From: Saccopteryx bilineata
Lineage: Eukaryota; Chordata; Mammalia; Chiroptera; Emballonuridae
Direction: 5' to 3'
Assembly: GCF_036850765.1 (NCBI RefSeq)
Contig: NC_089492.1
Location: forward strand, 167,460,296 to 167,524,295
Length of the DNA stretch: 64,000 nucleotides
This document shows positions 1 through 12,232 of the stretch, one piece after another. Each line of letters begins with the position of its first letter. Position 1 is the first letter of the stretch. The position numbers were made by a program, and so were the translations under genes. The notes under the pieces are model-generated. The model did not search any database, was not told the origin of the DNA, and saw only the letters and a list, made by a program, of their open reading frames with translations.

Positions 1-2589
1 TACTATGAAAAACTTTATACCACTAAATTCAACAACCTAGAAGAAATGAATAAATTCCTAGAACAATACAACCTTCCTAGACTGAGTCAAGAAGAAGCAG
101 AAAGCCTAAACAGACCTATCAGTAGAGAAGAAATAGAAAAAACCATTAAAAACCTCCCCAAAAATAAAAGTCCAGGCCCTGACGGCTATACCAGCGAATT
201 TTATCAAACATTCAAAGAAGACTTGGTTCCTATTCTACTCAAAGTCTTCCAAAAAATTGAAGAAGAAGCAATACTTCCAAACACATTTTATGAGGCCAAC
301 ATAACCCTCATACCAAAACCAGGCAAGGATGGCACAAAAAAAGAAAACTACAGACCAATATCTCTAATGAATACAGATGCTAAAATACTAAACAAAATAC
401 TAGCAAATCGAATACAACAACATATTAAAAAAATAATACATCATGATCAAGTGGGATTCATCCCAGAATCTCAAGGATGGTTCAACATACGTAAAACGGT
501 TAATGTAATACACCATATCAACAAAACAAAGAACAAAAACCACATGATCTTATCAATAGATGCAGAAAAGGCTTTCGATAAAATACAACACAATTTTATG
601 TTTAAGACTCTCAACAAAATGGGTATAGAAGGAAAATACCTCAACATGATAAAGGCCATATATGATAAACCATCAGCTAACATCATATTAAATGGCACTA
701 AACTGAAGGCTTTCCCCCTTAAATCAGGAACAAGACAGGGTTGTCCACTCTCTCCACTCTTATTTAATGTGGTACTAGAGGTTCTAGCCAGAGCAATCAG
801 ACAAGACAAAGAAATAAAAGGCATCCATATCGGAAAAGAAGAAGTAAAGGTATCACTTTTTGCAGATGATATGATCCTATACATCGAAAACCCCAAAGAA
901 TCCACAAAAAGACTACTAGAAACAATAAGCCAATACAGTAAGGTCGCAGGATACAAAATTAACATACAGAAGTCAATAGCCTTTCTATATGCCAACAATG
1001 AAACAACTGAGAAGGAACTCAAAAGAATAATTCCCTTCACGATTGCAATGAAAAAAATAAAATACTTAGGAATAAACATAACAAAGAATGTAAAGGACTT
1101 ATATAATGAAAACTATAAACCATTGTTAAGGGAAATCGAAAAAGATATAATGAGATGGAAGAATATACCTTGTTCTTGGCTAGGAAGAATAAATATAATC
1201 AAGATGGCTATATTACCCAAAGCAATTTACAAATTTAATGCAATTCCCATCAAACTTCCAATGACATTTTTTAAAGAAATAGAGCAAAAAATCATCAGAT
1301 TTATATGGAACTATAAAAAACCCCGAATAGCCAAAGCAATCCTAAAGAAAAAGAATGAAGCTGGGGGAATAACAATACCTGACTTCAAACTCTATTATAG
1401 GGCCACGACAATCAAAACAGCATGGTATTGGCAGAAAAATAGACACTCAGACCAATGGAACAGAATAGAAAGTGCAGAAATAAAACCACATATATATAGT
1501 CAAATAATTTTTGATAAAGGGGCCAACAACACACAATGGAGAAAAGAAAGCCTCTTCAATAAATGGTGCTGGGAAAACTGGAAAGCCACATGCAAAAGAA
1601 TGAAACTGGACTACAGTCTCTCCCCCTGTACAAAAATTAACTCAAAATGGATCAAAGATCTAAACATAAGACCTGAAACAATTAAGTACATAGAAGAAGA
1701 CATAGGTACTCAACTCATGGACCTGGGTTTTAAAGAGCATTTTATGAATTTGACTCCAATGGCAAGAGAAGTGAAGGCAAAAATTAATGAATGGGACTAC
1801 ATCAGACTCAGAAGTTTTTGCTCAGCAAGAGAAACTGATAACAAAATAAACAGAAAGCCAACTAAATGGGAAATGATATTTTCAAACAACAGCTCAGATA
1901 AGGGCCTAATATCCAAAATATACAAAGAACTCATAAAACTCAACAACAAACAAACAAACAATCCAATAAAAAAATGGGAAGAGGATATGAATAGACACTT
2001 CTCCCAGGAAGAAATACAAATGGCCAACAGATATATGAAAAGATGCTCATCTTCTTTAGATATTGGAGAAATGCAAATCAAAACGGCAATGAGATACCAC
2101 TTCAAACCTGTTCGATTAGCTGTTATTAGCAAGTCAGGTAATAGCAAATGTTGGAGAGGCTGTGGAGAAAAAGGAACCCTCATCCACTGTTGGTGGGAAT
2201 GTAAAGTAGTACAACCATTATGGAAGAAAGTATGGTGGTTCCTCAAAAAACTGAAAATAGAACTACCTTATGACCCAGCAATTCCTCTACTGGGTATATA
2301 TCCCCAAAACTCAGAAACATTGATACGTAAAGACACATGCAGCCCCATGTTTATTGCAGCATTGTTCACAGTGGCCAGGACATGGAAACAACCAAAAAGC
2401 CCATCAATAGATGACTGGATAAAGAAGATGTGGCACATATACACTATGGAATACTACTCAGCCATAAGAAATGATGACATCGGAACATTTACAGCAAAAT
2501 GGTGGGATCTTGATAACATGATACGAAGCGAAATAAGTAAATCAGAAAAAAACAGGAACTGTATTATTCCATACGTAGGTGGGACATAA
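1..2589 (+). CDS. LINE-1 ORF2 protein, 5' part outside window (L1 copy A)
   Basis: This is the reverse-transcriptase and C-terminal part of an L1 ORF2 protein, the enzyme that nicks target DNA and copies L1 RNA into the chromosome. The frame is already open at base 1, so the endonuclease domain lies upstream of the window. The first Met in view (position 46) is internal. About 862 codons run without a stop to TAA at 2587-2589. Visible motifs are the fingers block with SPGPDG, RT motif A ([13 protein letters not shown]), [12 protein letters not shown], the catalytic FADD at 859-870, and the C-terminal Cys/His knuckle ([18 protein letters not shown]). The unbroken frame makes it the youngest-looking L1 here. 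Whether the whole element is active cannot be judged without its 5' half. Confidence 0.93.
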   Translation, partial: YYEKLYTTKFNNLEEMNKFLEQYNLPRLSQEEAESLNRPISREEIEKTIKNLPKNKSPGPDGYTSEFYQTFKEDLVPILLKVFQKIEEEAILPNTFYEANITLIPKPGKDGTKKENYRPISLMNTDAKILNKILANRIQQHIKKIIHHDQVGFIPESQGWFNIRKTVNVIHHINKTKNKNHMILSIDAEKAFDKIQHNFMFKTLNKMGIEGKYLNMIKAIYDKPSANIILNGTKLKAFPLKSGTRQGCPLSPLLFNVVLEVLARAIRQDKEIKGIHIGKEEVKVSLFADDMILYIENPKESTKRLLETISQYSKVAGYKINIQKSIAFLYANNETTEKELKRIIPFTIAMKKIKYLGINITKNVKDLYNENYKPLLREIEKDIMRWKNIPCSWLGRINIIKMAILPKAIYKFNAIPIKLPMTFFKEIEQKIIRFIWNYKKPRIAKAILKKKNEAGGITIPDFKLYYRATTIKTAWYWQKNRHSDQWNRIESAEIKPHIYSQIIFDKGANNTQWRKESLFNKWCWENWKATCKRMKLDYSLSPCTKINSKWIKDLNIRPETIKYIEEDIGTQLMDLGFKEHFMNLTPMAREVKAKINEWDYIRLRSFCSARETDNKINRKPTKWEMIFSNNSSDKGLISKIYKELIKLNNKQTNNPIKKWEEDMNRHFSQEEIQMANRYMKRCSSSLDIGEMQIKTAMRYHFKPVRLAVISKSGNSKCWRGCGEKGTLIHCWWECKVVQPLWKKVWWFLKKLKIELPYDPAIPLLGIYPQNSETLIRKDTCSPMFIAALFTVARTWKQPKSPSIDDWIKKMWHIYTMEYYSAIRNDDIGTFTAKWWDLDNMIRSEISKSEKNRNCIIPYVGGT

Positions 2590-2862
2590 TAGTGAAACTA
2601 AGAGACATTGATAAGAGTGTGGTGGTTACGGGGGGGGAGGGGGGAATGGGGGAGGGAAAGGGGGAGGGGGAGGGGCACAGAGAGAACAAGATAGAGGGTG
2701 ACGGAGGACAATCTGACTTTGGGCGTTGGGTATGCAACATAATTGAACGACAAGATAACCTGGACTTGTTATCTTTGAATATATGTATCCTGATTTATTG
2801 ATGTCACCCCATTAAAAAAATAAAATTATAAAAAAAATAAAATTTAAAAAAAAAAAAAAAAA
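2590..2862 (+). repeat. L1 copy A 3' UTR with G-rich tract and A-rich tail
   Basis: This segment follows the ORF2 stop and contains a G-run tract at about 2630-2676 with more than four runs of three or more G, typical of mammalian L1 3' UTRs and able in principle to form a G-quadruplex. It ends in alternating A/TAAA and a pure A run up to 2862. The next base starts L1 copy B sequence with no unique DNA between them. Confidence 0.9.
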
Positions 2863-3865
2863 GATAGAAATCCTAAAAATACTCAGAGATATACAAGAAA
2901 ACACAGAAAGGCAATTTAGGGAGCTCAGAAAACAACTCAATGAACACAAAGAATATATGTCCAAGGAAATTGAAACTATAAAAACAAATCAAACAGAGAT
3001 GAAAAACTCAATTCACGAGCTGAAAAACTAGATAACAAGCTTAGCTAATAGAACAGGCCAGATAGAAGAGAGAATTAGTGAAATAGAAGACAAGCAACTT
3101 GAGGCACAACAGAGAGAAGAAGAAAGAGACTCAAAAATTTAAAAAAATGAGATAGCCCTACAAGAATTATCTGAATTCATCAAAAAGAATAACATAAGCA
3201 TAATAGGTATATCAGAGGGAGAAGAGAGAGAAAATGGAATGGAGAACATACTCAAACAAATAATAGATGAGAACTTCCCAAGCCTGTGGAAAGAACTAAA
3301 GCCTCAAATTCCAGAAGCAAACAGAACTCCGAGTTTTCTTAACCCCAACAAACCTACTCCAAGGTACATCATAATGAAATTGGCACAAACCAAAAGCAAA
3401 GAAAAAATTCTCAATGCAGCCAGGGAAAAGAAGAATACAACATATAAAGGAAGGCCCATTAGATTATCATCAGATTTCTCAGCAGAAACTCTACAAGCTA
3501 GAAGAGAGTGGACCCCAATATTTAAAGTCCTGAAAGAGAGAAACTTTCAGCCACGAATACTATACCCATCAAAGCTATCCTTCAAATATGAAGGAGAAAT
3601 AAAAAACATTCACAGATACAGAAAAGATGAGGGAATTTATCATCAGAAAACCCCCACTCCAGGAATTACTAAAGGGGGTTCTCCAATCAGATACAAAGAA
3701 CAAAAAAAAAATAAAGCCACAAGTAAAAGCTCCAAGAAGAACACAATAAAACCAAATTTAAACTGTGACAACAACAAAAAGAAAGGGGGGGGGAGAAGAT
3801 GGAGATTAACAGTAGCAAAGGACGATGGAGTGCAAAAGTACTCACAAAATAATGCGCTACAATGA
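2863..3865 (+). pseudogene. L1 copy B ORF1 (nucleic-acid chaperone), broken
   Basis: This is a remnant of the L1 ORF1 protein, which trimerises through a coiled coil and coats L1 RNA. The first codons in view belong to the charged coiled coil, so the ORF1 N-terminus and 5' UTR are missing here, either truncated or displaced by copy A. A stop (TAG) at about 3029-3031 breaks the coiled-coil frame. From 3239 a 208-codon frame covers the RRM and C-terminal domain, with the recognisable stretches ENFPSLWKEL, SAETLQARREW and QPRILYPSKLSF. Because of the stop it should not yield a full protein. Confidence 0.85.
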
Positions 3866-4054
3866 ACAGGGTAGAAACCCTTTTCATTACCTAAAGGTAA
3901 CCACCATTGAAAAAACCACCACAGAAGCACATAAGATAAAAAAGATAGCAACAGAGGAAAGATGTATGGAATACAACCAAATAAAAACAAAAGATAGAAA
4001 AACGAAAGAGAAGGATCAAACAAGACACAAAACTAACAGAAAGCAAGATATAAA
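3866..4054 (+). other. L1 copy B inter-ORF spacer
   Basis: A-rich spacer between ORF1 and ORF2 of L1 copy B. It holds a short frame-shifted continuation but no separate gene. The ATG at 4055 that begins the ORF2-like frame marks its end. Confidence 0.7.
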
Positions 4055-7000
4055 ATGGCAATAGGGAACTCACAAGTGTCAATAATTACACTAAATGTAA
4101 ACACATTAAACTCACCAATAAAAACACACAGTGTAGCAGAATGGATTAAAAAGAAAATCCAACTGTATGCTGCCTACAGGAAACTCATCTAAGTAACAAG
4201 GATAAAAACAAATTCAAAGTAAAAGGCTGGAAAACAATACTCCAAGCAAATAACATCCAAAAAAAAGCAGGCGTAGCAATACTCATATCTGATAATGCTG
4301 ACTACAAGACAACAAAAGTACTCAGAGACAAAAATGGCCATTTTATAATGGCTAAGGGGATACTGAATCAAGAAGACATAACAATTCTTAATATATATGC
4401 ACCAAACCAAGGATCACCAAAATATATAAGACAGCTACTTATTGACCTTAAAACAAAAACTGACAAAAATATAATCATACTTGGAGACCTCAATACACCG
4501 CTGACGGCTCTAGATCGGTCATCCAAACAGAGAATCAACAAAGATATAGTGGCCTTAAACAAAACACTAGAGCACCTGGATATGATAGACATCTACAGGA
4601 CTTTTCATCCCAAAGTGACTGAGTATACATTTTTCTCCAGTGTACATGGATCATTCTCAAGAACTGACCATATGTTGGGCCACAAAAACAACATCAGGAA
4701 ATTCAGAAAAATCGAAGCTGTACCAAGCATATTTTCTGATCATAAAGCCTTGAAACTAAAATTCAAGTGCAAAAAGGAGGAAAAAAAATCCCACAAAAAT
4801 GTGGAAACTAAACAACATACTTTTAAAATATGAGTGGGTCAAAGAAGAAATAAGTGCAGAGATCAAAAGATATATACAGAGTAATGAAAATGACAATACG
4901 ACATATCAGAATCTCTGGGATGCAGCAAAAGCAGTGATAAGAGGGAAGTTCATATCACTTAAGGCATATATGAACAAACAAGAGAGAGCCCAAGTGAACC
5001 ACTTAACTTCACACCTTAAAGAAGTAGAAAAAGAAGAACAAAGACAACCCAAAACCAGCCGAAGAAAGGAGATAATAAAAATCAGAGCAGAAATAAATGA
5101 AATAGAGAACAGTAAAGCTATAGAAAAAAATTAATAGAATAAAGAGCTGGTTCTTTGAAAAGATCAACAAAATTGACAAACCCTTGGCAAGACTTACCAA
5201 GGAAAAAAGAGAAAGAACTCATATAAACAAAATCCAAAATGAAATAGGAGAAATCACCACGGACATCATAGATATGCAAAGAATTATTGTACAATACTAT
5301 GAAAAACTTTATGCCACTAAATTCAACAATCTAGAAGAAATGGATAAATTCCTAGAACAATACAACCTTCCTAGACTGAGTCAAGAAGAAGCAGAAAGCC
5401 TAAACAGACCTATTAGTAGGAAGAAATAGAAAAAACTATTAAAAACCTCCCCAAAAATAAAAGTCCAGGCCCTGACGGCTATACCAGCGAATTTTATCAA
5501 ACATTCAAAGAGGACTTGGTTCCTATTCTACTCAAAGTCTTCCAAAAAATTGAAGAAGAAGCAATACTTCCAAACACATTTTATGAGGCCAACATAACCC
5601 TCATACCAAAACCAGGCAAGGATGGCATAAAAAAAGAAAACTACAGACCAATATCTCTAATGAATACAGATGCTAAAATACTAAACAAAATACTAGCAAA
5701 TCGAATACAACAACATATTAAAAAAATAACACATCATGATCAAGTGGGATTCATGCCAGAATCTCAAAGATGGTTCAACATACAGAAAACGGTTAACGTA
5801 TTACACCATATCAACAAAACAAAGAACAAAAACCACATGATCTTATCAATAGACACAGAAAAGGCTTTCGATAAAATACAACACAATTTTATGTTTTAGA
5901 CTCTCAACAAAATGGGTATAGAAGAAAAATATCTCAACATGATAAAGGCCATATATGATAAACCATCAGCTAACATCATATTAAATGGCACTAAACTGAA
6001 GGCTTTCCCCCTTAAATCAGGAACAAGACAGGGTTGTCCACTCTCTCCACTCTTATTTAATGTGGTACTAGAGGTTCTAGCCAGAGCAATCAGACAAGAC
6101 AAAGAAATAAAAGGCATCCATATCGGAAAAGAAGAAGTAAAGGTATCACTTTTTGCAGATGATATGATCCTATACATCGAAAACCCCAAAGAATCCACAA
6201 AAAGACTACTAGAAACAATAAGCCAATACAGTAAGGTCGCAGGATACAAAATTAACATACAGAAGTCAATAGCCTTTCTATATGCCAACAATGAAACAAC
6301 TGAGAACAAATTCAAAAGAATAATCCCCTTCACAATTGCAACCACAAAAAAATAAAATACTTAGGAATAAACATAACAAAGAATGTAAAGGACTTATATA
6401 ATGAAAACTATAAACCATTGTTAAGAGAAATCGAAAAAGATATAATGAGATGGAAGAATATTCCTTGTTCTTGGTTAGGAAGAATAAATATAATCAAGAT
6501 GGATATATTACCCAGAGCAATATACAAACTTAATGCAATTCCCATCAAAATTCCACGGACATTTTTTAAAGAAATAGAGCAAAAAATCATCAGATTTATA
6601 TGGAACTATAAAAACACCTGAATAGCCAAAGCAATCCTAAAGAAAAAGAATGAAGCTGGGGGCATTACAATACCTGACTTCAAACTCTATTATAGGGCCA
6701 CGACAATCAAAACAGCATGATATTGGCAGAAAAGTAGACACTCAGACCAATGGAACAGAATAGAAAGTCCGGAAATAAAACCACATATATATAGTCAAAT
6801 AATTTTTTATAAAGGGGCCAAGAACACACAATGGAGAAAAGAAAGCCTCTTCAATAAATGGTGCTGGGAAAACTGGAAAGCCACATGCAAAAGAATGAAA
6901 CTGGACTACAGTTTGTCCCCCTGTACTAAAATTAACTCAAAATGGATCAAAGATCTAAACATAAGACCTGAAACAATAAAGTACATAGAAGAAGACATAG

Positions 7001-7883
7001 GTACTAAACTCATGGACCTGGGTTTTAAAGAGCATTTTATGAATTTGACTCCAATGGCAAGAGAAGTGAAGGCAAAAATAAATGAATGGGACTACATCAG
7101 ACTAAGAAGTTTTTGCTCAGCAAGAGAAACTGATAACAAAATAAACAGAAAACCAACTAAATGGGAAATGATATTTTCAAACAACAGCTCAGAGAAGGGC
7201 CTAATATTCAAAATATACAAGGAACTCGTAAAACTCAACAACAAACAAACAAACAATCCAATAAAAAAATGGGAAGAGGACATGACCAGACATTTCTCCC
7301 AGGAGGAAGTACAAATGGCCAACAGATATATGAAAAGATGCTCATCTTCTTTAGTTATTAGAGAAATGCAAATCAAAACGGCAATGAGATACCACCTCAC
7401 ACCTGTTAGATTAGCTATTATTAACAAGACAGGTAATAGTAAATGTTGGAGAGGCTGTGGAGAAAAAGGAACCCTCATACACTGTTGGTGGGAATGTAAA
7501 GTAGTACAACCATTATGGAAGAAAGTATGGTGGTCCCTCAAAAAACTGCAAATAGAACTACCTTATGACCCAGCAATCCCTCTACTGGGTATATACTCCA
7601 AAAACTCAGAAACATTGATACGTGAAGACATATGCAGCCCCATGTTCATTGCAGCATTGTTCACAGTGGCCAGGACATGGAAACAACCAAAAAGCCCGTC
7701 AAACAATGACTGGATAAAGAAGATGTGGCACATATACACTATGGAATACTACTCAGCCATAAGAAATGATGACGTCGGAACATTACAGCAAAATGATGGG
7801 ATCTTGATAACATGATACGAAGCGAAATAAGTAAATCAGAAAAAAACAGGAACTGCATTATTCCATATGTAGGTGGGACATAA
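4055..7883 (+). pseudogene. L1 copy B ORF2 (endonuclease/reverse transcriptase), multiply frameshifted
   Basis: A full-length but inactivated L1 ORF2. It starts ATG GCA ATA with the usual SIITLNVN endonuclease opening. That frame breaks near 4160-4190. The rest of the endonuclease reads on 4348-4833, including LNIYAPN and the catalytic SDH of IFSDHKAL. Further breaks lie near 4790, 5130, 5420 and 6350, with stops at about 5897, 6619 and 6718. The RT block with FADDM is on 5912-6355 and the C-terminal Cys knuckle on 6895-7815. A one-base loss near 7785 shifts the last codons. Sequence and 3' UTR are very close to copy A, so both belong to one subfamily, but B has decayed more. Confidence 0.92.
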
Positions 7884-8133
7884 AAGTGAAACTAAGAGAC
7901 ATTAATAAGAGTGTGGTGGTTACGGGGGGAGGGAGGAAAGGGAGAGGGAAAGGGGTAGGGGGAGGGGCACAAAGAAAACTAGATAGAAGATGACAGAGGA
8001 CAATCTGACTTTGGGTGATGGGTATGCAACATAATTGAAAGACAAGATAACCTGGACTTGTTGATCTTTGAATATATGTATCCTGATTTATTGATGTCGC
8101 CCCATTAAAAAAAATAAAATTATTAAGAATATC
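7884..8133 (+). repeat. L1 copy B 3' UTR and short A-rich tail
   Basis: Nearly identical to the copy A 3' UTR, with the same opening after the stop, a G-rich tract at about 7925-7972, and a terminal ATTAAAAAAAATAAAATT. The sequence after about 8133 is not L1-like. Confidence 0.85.
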
Positions 8134-9689
8134 ATTGAATATAAACATAAAATAGGCTTGCACATGAGTGATATCCAGCAAAACCCAGAGCAGGTATAAT
8201 GAGGGATGTGGAAGTTTATGCTGTGGGGTTACCACAGCTGGCTAGTAACACATCATTTCAAATAACTGGCTATAAACAGTACGCTTGGCCCCTGGTCATT
8301 ATAAAGTGCTTGCTGCACTTCAGAAAACTGAAAATGTAGGATTAAGTCAGTGACAATTTCTCATAGGAGAACATCGTTAAAAACCAGGATGTTGACCCAA
8401 TTCTGGTTTTATACAATTTACAGTCCCCTGCCCCCTAGAGTTTTCATCAGGCCATTCACTCATTAAATCTTGGGAGTTGATCGGTCACTTGGAACAAGTC
8501 TAGTTGTATGGTAATAGATTATAAAAGCAAGTGTTGCACTCCTAGCACTTTCCTGTTTCATCTAAGTGAATTCCTAAGAGGAGGAAAACAAAGATCTGTA
8601 AGTGGAATGGAAGTGGAGCATTTTTAAACCGTTATATGTTGGAGTAAATTCAAAGCACTGAGTGACTTTCTGTTCTGACCCTGAGGAAGTGAAGGTTGAA
8701 GCCAAGCACTCGTGACTGAAAGTAGTCACGTCCAAGAAAGACCCAAAAACATGAATGTTTAGCCCAACTGGAGCTTTCTGCAGGCCAGGAATCAGACAGC
8801 AGATGGTGTTTTATCTCAGAAAGGGACAAGAGAAATCTAATCAGTTTTGCAAAACTAAGTAATAAAAGTGTACATTGTATTGTGCTTGTTAGTTTCTTAC
8901 GCAAGATGACATATTTCTGTGTAATAAATTGGATAACTGATCTCTCCAAGGCATCTCAGTCCTAGAAATTGGGGTCCTCCACTTGCAGCATTGTTGTTGC
9001 TGTCTCATTCCTCTGTGGCTCCTCTTCATGAAACCCTGAACGTAAACAACAATTATACAGCCTGAAAGAATACCAACTCCAATTATCTCTTGGAGTATTA
9101 AGTTGTAGTAAGCATTCATTAGGAAAGCAAAGGGCAGAATTTTATGTCTTGTCACCTGATCAAATCTACCTTTTGTAGAATACAGAGTCATTAATATAGC
9201 TCCTCTGATAAGAATAAAAATATGTATTTTGCTCAAAAAAATTAAAAAATGTTAAATACAAAAATGATTCCTTTAAATAAATAAAATGTAATTTGTTTAT
9301 GAATAAATGTAAATGAGTGAAAAATTTTAATATACAATATTATTTTAATAAAAATATATTTTAATAAAAATATAATTACATACTATATAAATATCTAAAC
9401 TATATCACAATTGAAACAATATTTAATTAATAGAATGAGCTTAAAGGGGTTATATTGCAAATAAAACAATTATTTCGTTTCACAAACAACCTGGACACAT
9501 TTTCAGTTATCAACTGCAGCTATTGTCTATGCTACAATGCCACTTGATTCAGCACATCTGACCACAAAAATAACAAATTGTTTGACCTTGGGTGCACACT
9601 GGCAAACTCCACCTAAAAGAATGTGGGTTTCATTTGCCACTAAACATCAAACACTTCATATCGAGTAAAAACGAGTACAAAAGTTGTAA
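8134..9689. other. Unassigned non-coding sequence, AT-rich from 9230
   Basis: I recognise no repeat family or exon. A minus-strand open frame at 9236-8889 (115 codons, with a hydrophobic segment reading IIGVGILSGCIIVVYV) overlaps another minus-strand frame, and nothing about it matches a family I know. From 9230 to 9480 the sequence is strongly AT-rich and low in complexity. Confidence 0.5.
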
Positions 9690-9991
9690 ATCTTTATAAT
9701 GAAATTTTTTTTTAAAAAGTTTTTTAAAATTTTTAAAAAATAAAGTAGTATCGCAAATCCATTCAACCAATTATTGGAAGTTAACCCTAGATTACTCACA
9801 AGCGAAATTCTTTTCTGTGTCGCACTATCTTCTTAAATATCTCGATTTCCAATAATCAAAGATGCTTCTGCTTCTGAGTAGCTGAGATTTTAAAGTAGCA
9901 GAGAATATTAAAAATTTAATCATGGGCCACATAAACTCATTACGCAGGCCGCATCTGGCCTGTGGGCCATATGTTTGCCATGCCTGTTCTA
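9690..9991 (-). mobile_element. hAT-like non-autonomous fragment
   Basis: The right end reads (minus strand) CAGGCATGGCAAACATATGG followed by GGCC-rich sequence with GGCCTGCG. This CAG-start, GGCCC-rich terminus is typical of hAT-derived elements. The interior is AT-rich. I did not find the opposite inverted terminus, so it may be truncated at about 9690. Confidence 0.45.
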
Positions 9992-10099
9992 GGGGAATCC
10001 AGACCTTTCTCACTTTCCACTTCAGACTAGAGCACATTATGACCACTTTTTAAAGTGATTATTTGTACATCTACTGAATATATCATCCTGAAATTATAG

Positions 10100-10680
10100 T
10101 TTTTTGGAGAGCAGAATTAAAACAGCACACAAATCACATTGATCAGCTTGAAACTCTGTCTGCTCCCTTAAAGTAGGTGGTGATTCTTGCAACCTTTGAG
10201 TTATTTTAAAAGGACAGCCCTGAGCATGTCCCAGAGTTGTCCTCTGGGTGATCCCAAAACCAAGAATCTTTAGTTTATGGAACTCAAGCAATGGAAATGT
10301 GGCCAGCCAGTGCCCTTTACAATCAAGAGGTCCTTCAGTAAGGAAGACCTGGTGCCTAGGCCAAACATGGACAAACAGAACTGACCAATCAAACCCTGCC
10401 AAATTGGCCTTTGTGCTTTCGCTTGCCCGTTGACCCTATATCATAAGTGGCCATGTTCTAAACCCTGCCAATCAAAACTTGCTTCACCAGCATAACCTCA
10501 TGTCACCTGTTCTCCCTTACCCTTAAAACTTATCAGGACCCCAGATTAGGAAAATAGATTTAAGCAGCATTTTCTGACTCCTTGCGGGTTGACTCAAGAA
10601 TAGTAAAAAGTTTCTTCTTCTTAAAAGCCAGTGTCATAGTTTTGGCTTGTATGCACAGTGGGCAGCAGACCTGTGAATCA
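10100..10680 (+). repeat. Possible retroviral LTR fragment
   Basis: The stretch has an LTR-like flavour: CCAATCAAA-type CAAT motifs at about 10386 and 10468, and a U5-like end near GTGGGCAGCAGACC at about 10660. No clear TG...CA ends or target-site duplication were found, so this is a pattern impression rather than a firm call. Confidence 0.35.
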
Positions 10681-10689
10681 AATAAGTTT

Positions 10690-11340
10690 GCAAATATGAT
10701 ATATATGTTTGCTCACTTATAGTTTGCAATGGGTGTGAGAGACAGGCTGTAAGCCAGCAAAGTCATTATAGCCTAAGGCTTAGTTTTAAGACTAAGCCTT
10801 TCCCGCCTTTTTAATACTAAGATCCTTTCAAAACTAAGCTTTTCCCCACACCTTTGATTGTTGCATGATGTGGGGTGGTGCACTCTTGTGAGGAATCCCA
10901 TTTATGCCTCAGATAGGTGGCTTTGTATCAGAGACTTCCTGATTTGTATATTGGCTTAAAGGTTTTGATTTCTACACTATAAAATGGGGCAGACCAGGGG
11001 CTCACTCTCTCTCGGTTTCTGAAATTAGCATTGCATAGGAGAGGCGGTCAAGATGTCGGAGTGCTGAAGGAGAAGACAGTTTGTGCAGAGAGAAGGAGAT
11101 GGGGAACAGAGATGAATAAGGCTGGTGAGGTAGACACCTTTGATTCTCAGAAACTTGAATGAGTCAGTGGCTTTGGGAGCCCTGAATGGAAAGGGAAGTG
11201 TTTTCCCACTGTGTGTATTTCTTGCCCGCTGGGTGCAAGCTAGGATTAAAGGTAATGGCCCACCTGTTCTTGGCTTTGTTATTTCATTACCATCTGTCCA
11301 AATCAAATGGGAACCTGCATGGGCCAGGTGGCTGTGATCG
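10690..11340 (+). repeat. Possible second LTR-like repeat
   Basis: It contains an inverted motif pair around CTTAGTTTTAAGACTAAG at about 10778-10796, a TATA-like ACTATAAAATGG at 10976-10987 followed by a CTCTCTCTC stretch, and an ATTAAA polyadenylation-like hexamer near 11245. The order TATA, pyrimidine tract, polyA signal resembles an LTR U3/R layout. I found no target-site duplication or internal retroviral sequence next to it. Confidence 0.35.
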
Positions 11341-12232
11341 TGGCCATGGCTGCTGGCTTTACAAGACCCTTGTTCAGTAACAGAGCCCTAAGTTACACTG
11401 CACGGCCTCCTGCTCATGAAGACTGTAGCACAGAATCTCCATATACACATCTGTAGGGGTGGGTGGGTGTACAGATTGACTAGGCCACAGAGAACTTTAG
11501 GGGAGACACCAACCTACCTCCCCAGAAAGTCCCAAAGTACTATGTAAAGTAAGGGGACCATGAATCTGCATTTGAAAAGAGCCCAAATAAGCAAGGTGTT
11601 GACCATTCTAACACTCCAGAAAATTCCACCTCACATTCAGCCGAGAAGGGGTAAAGTTAACAACAGAAACTGTAAAAACAAGAGGATTATTTTTCTTCAG
11701 GAGTCTAGCAAAATTGTAGCACTAGAAAATGTGTATTGTTCTAGGTAGCAAGTAGCGCACATGCAGTCCCTGCTCTCAAGATGGGGTCATAAAACAGGGA
11801 GCTCCTTGTGAAGGACTCTTGCCAAAGTTCTCAGAGGCCATCTGGACTCTTCCTCCTGGGAGGTTCCTTCCCAGGAATCCACCCATAAGTTAGTTTCTGT
11901 GATCATCAGCCACCTCCAAGGCACACTCGTCCTCAGGGGTTTTAGAACCTTTTTTGCATATGGAAGAAAGCCTCCCACTCCCAGATCACTAAGAGAAGAA
12001 ACAACTAAGAGGGGGAATAGAAGCCTAACCAAGAGTTTATATCATGTTCAATTTAAGAAGAATCCTCAAGCGCAGTAAACAGTTCATTACACGTGTGACT
12101 TTGTGATTTCACAAATTTTCCACCCCATTTGCCATTGCAGGGTCACATCCTCCTGTGCCCACAAATTCCACAGGGCATCTTGTCATTAGTAAGGATTCAG
12201 GCGATGCTTATGACCTTCAGTATCAGCTAAAG
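11341..12232. other. Unassigned sequence
   Basis: No exon or recognisable repeat. The segment 12191-12217 is almost identical to a piece inside the adjacent hAT transposase (13172-13198); see findings. Confidence 0.5.

Noticed and set aside
471..1079. Long minus-strand frame (202 codons) opposite L1 ORF2
   Set aside because: Shadow of the real ORF2 frame; a similar shadow appears opposite copy B at 5896-6345.
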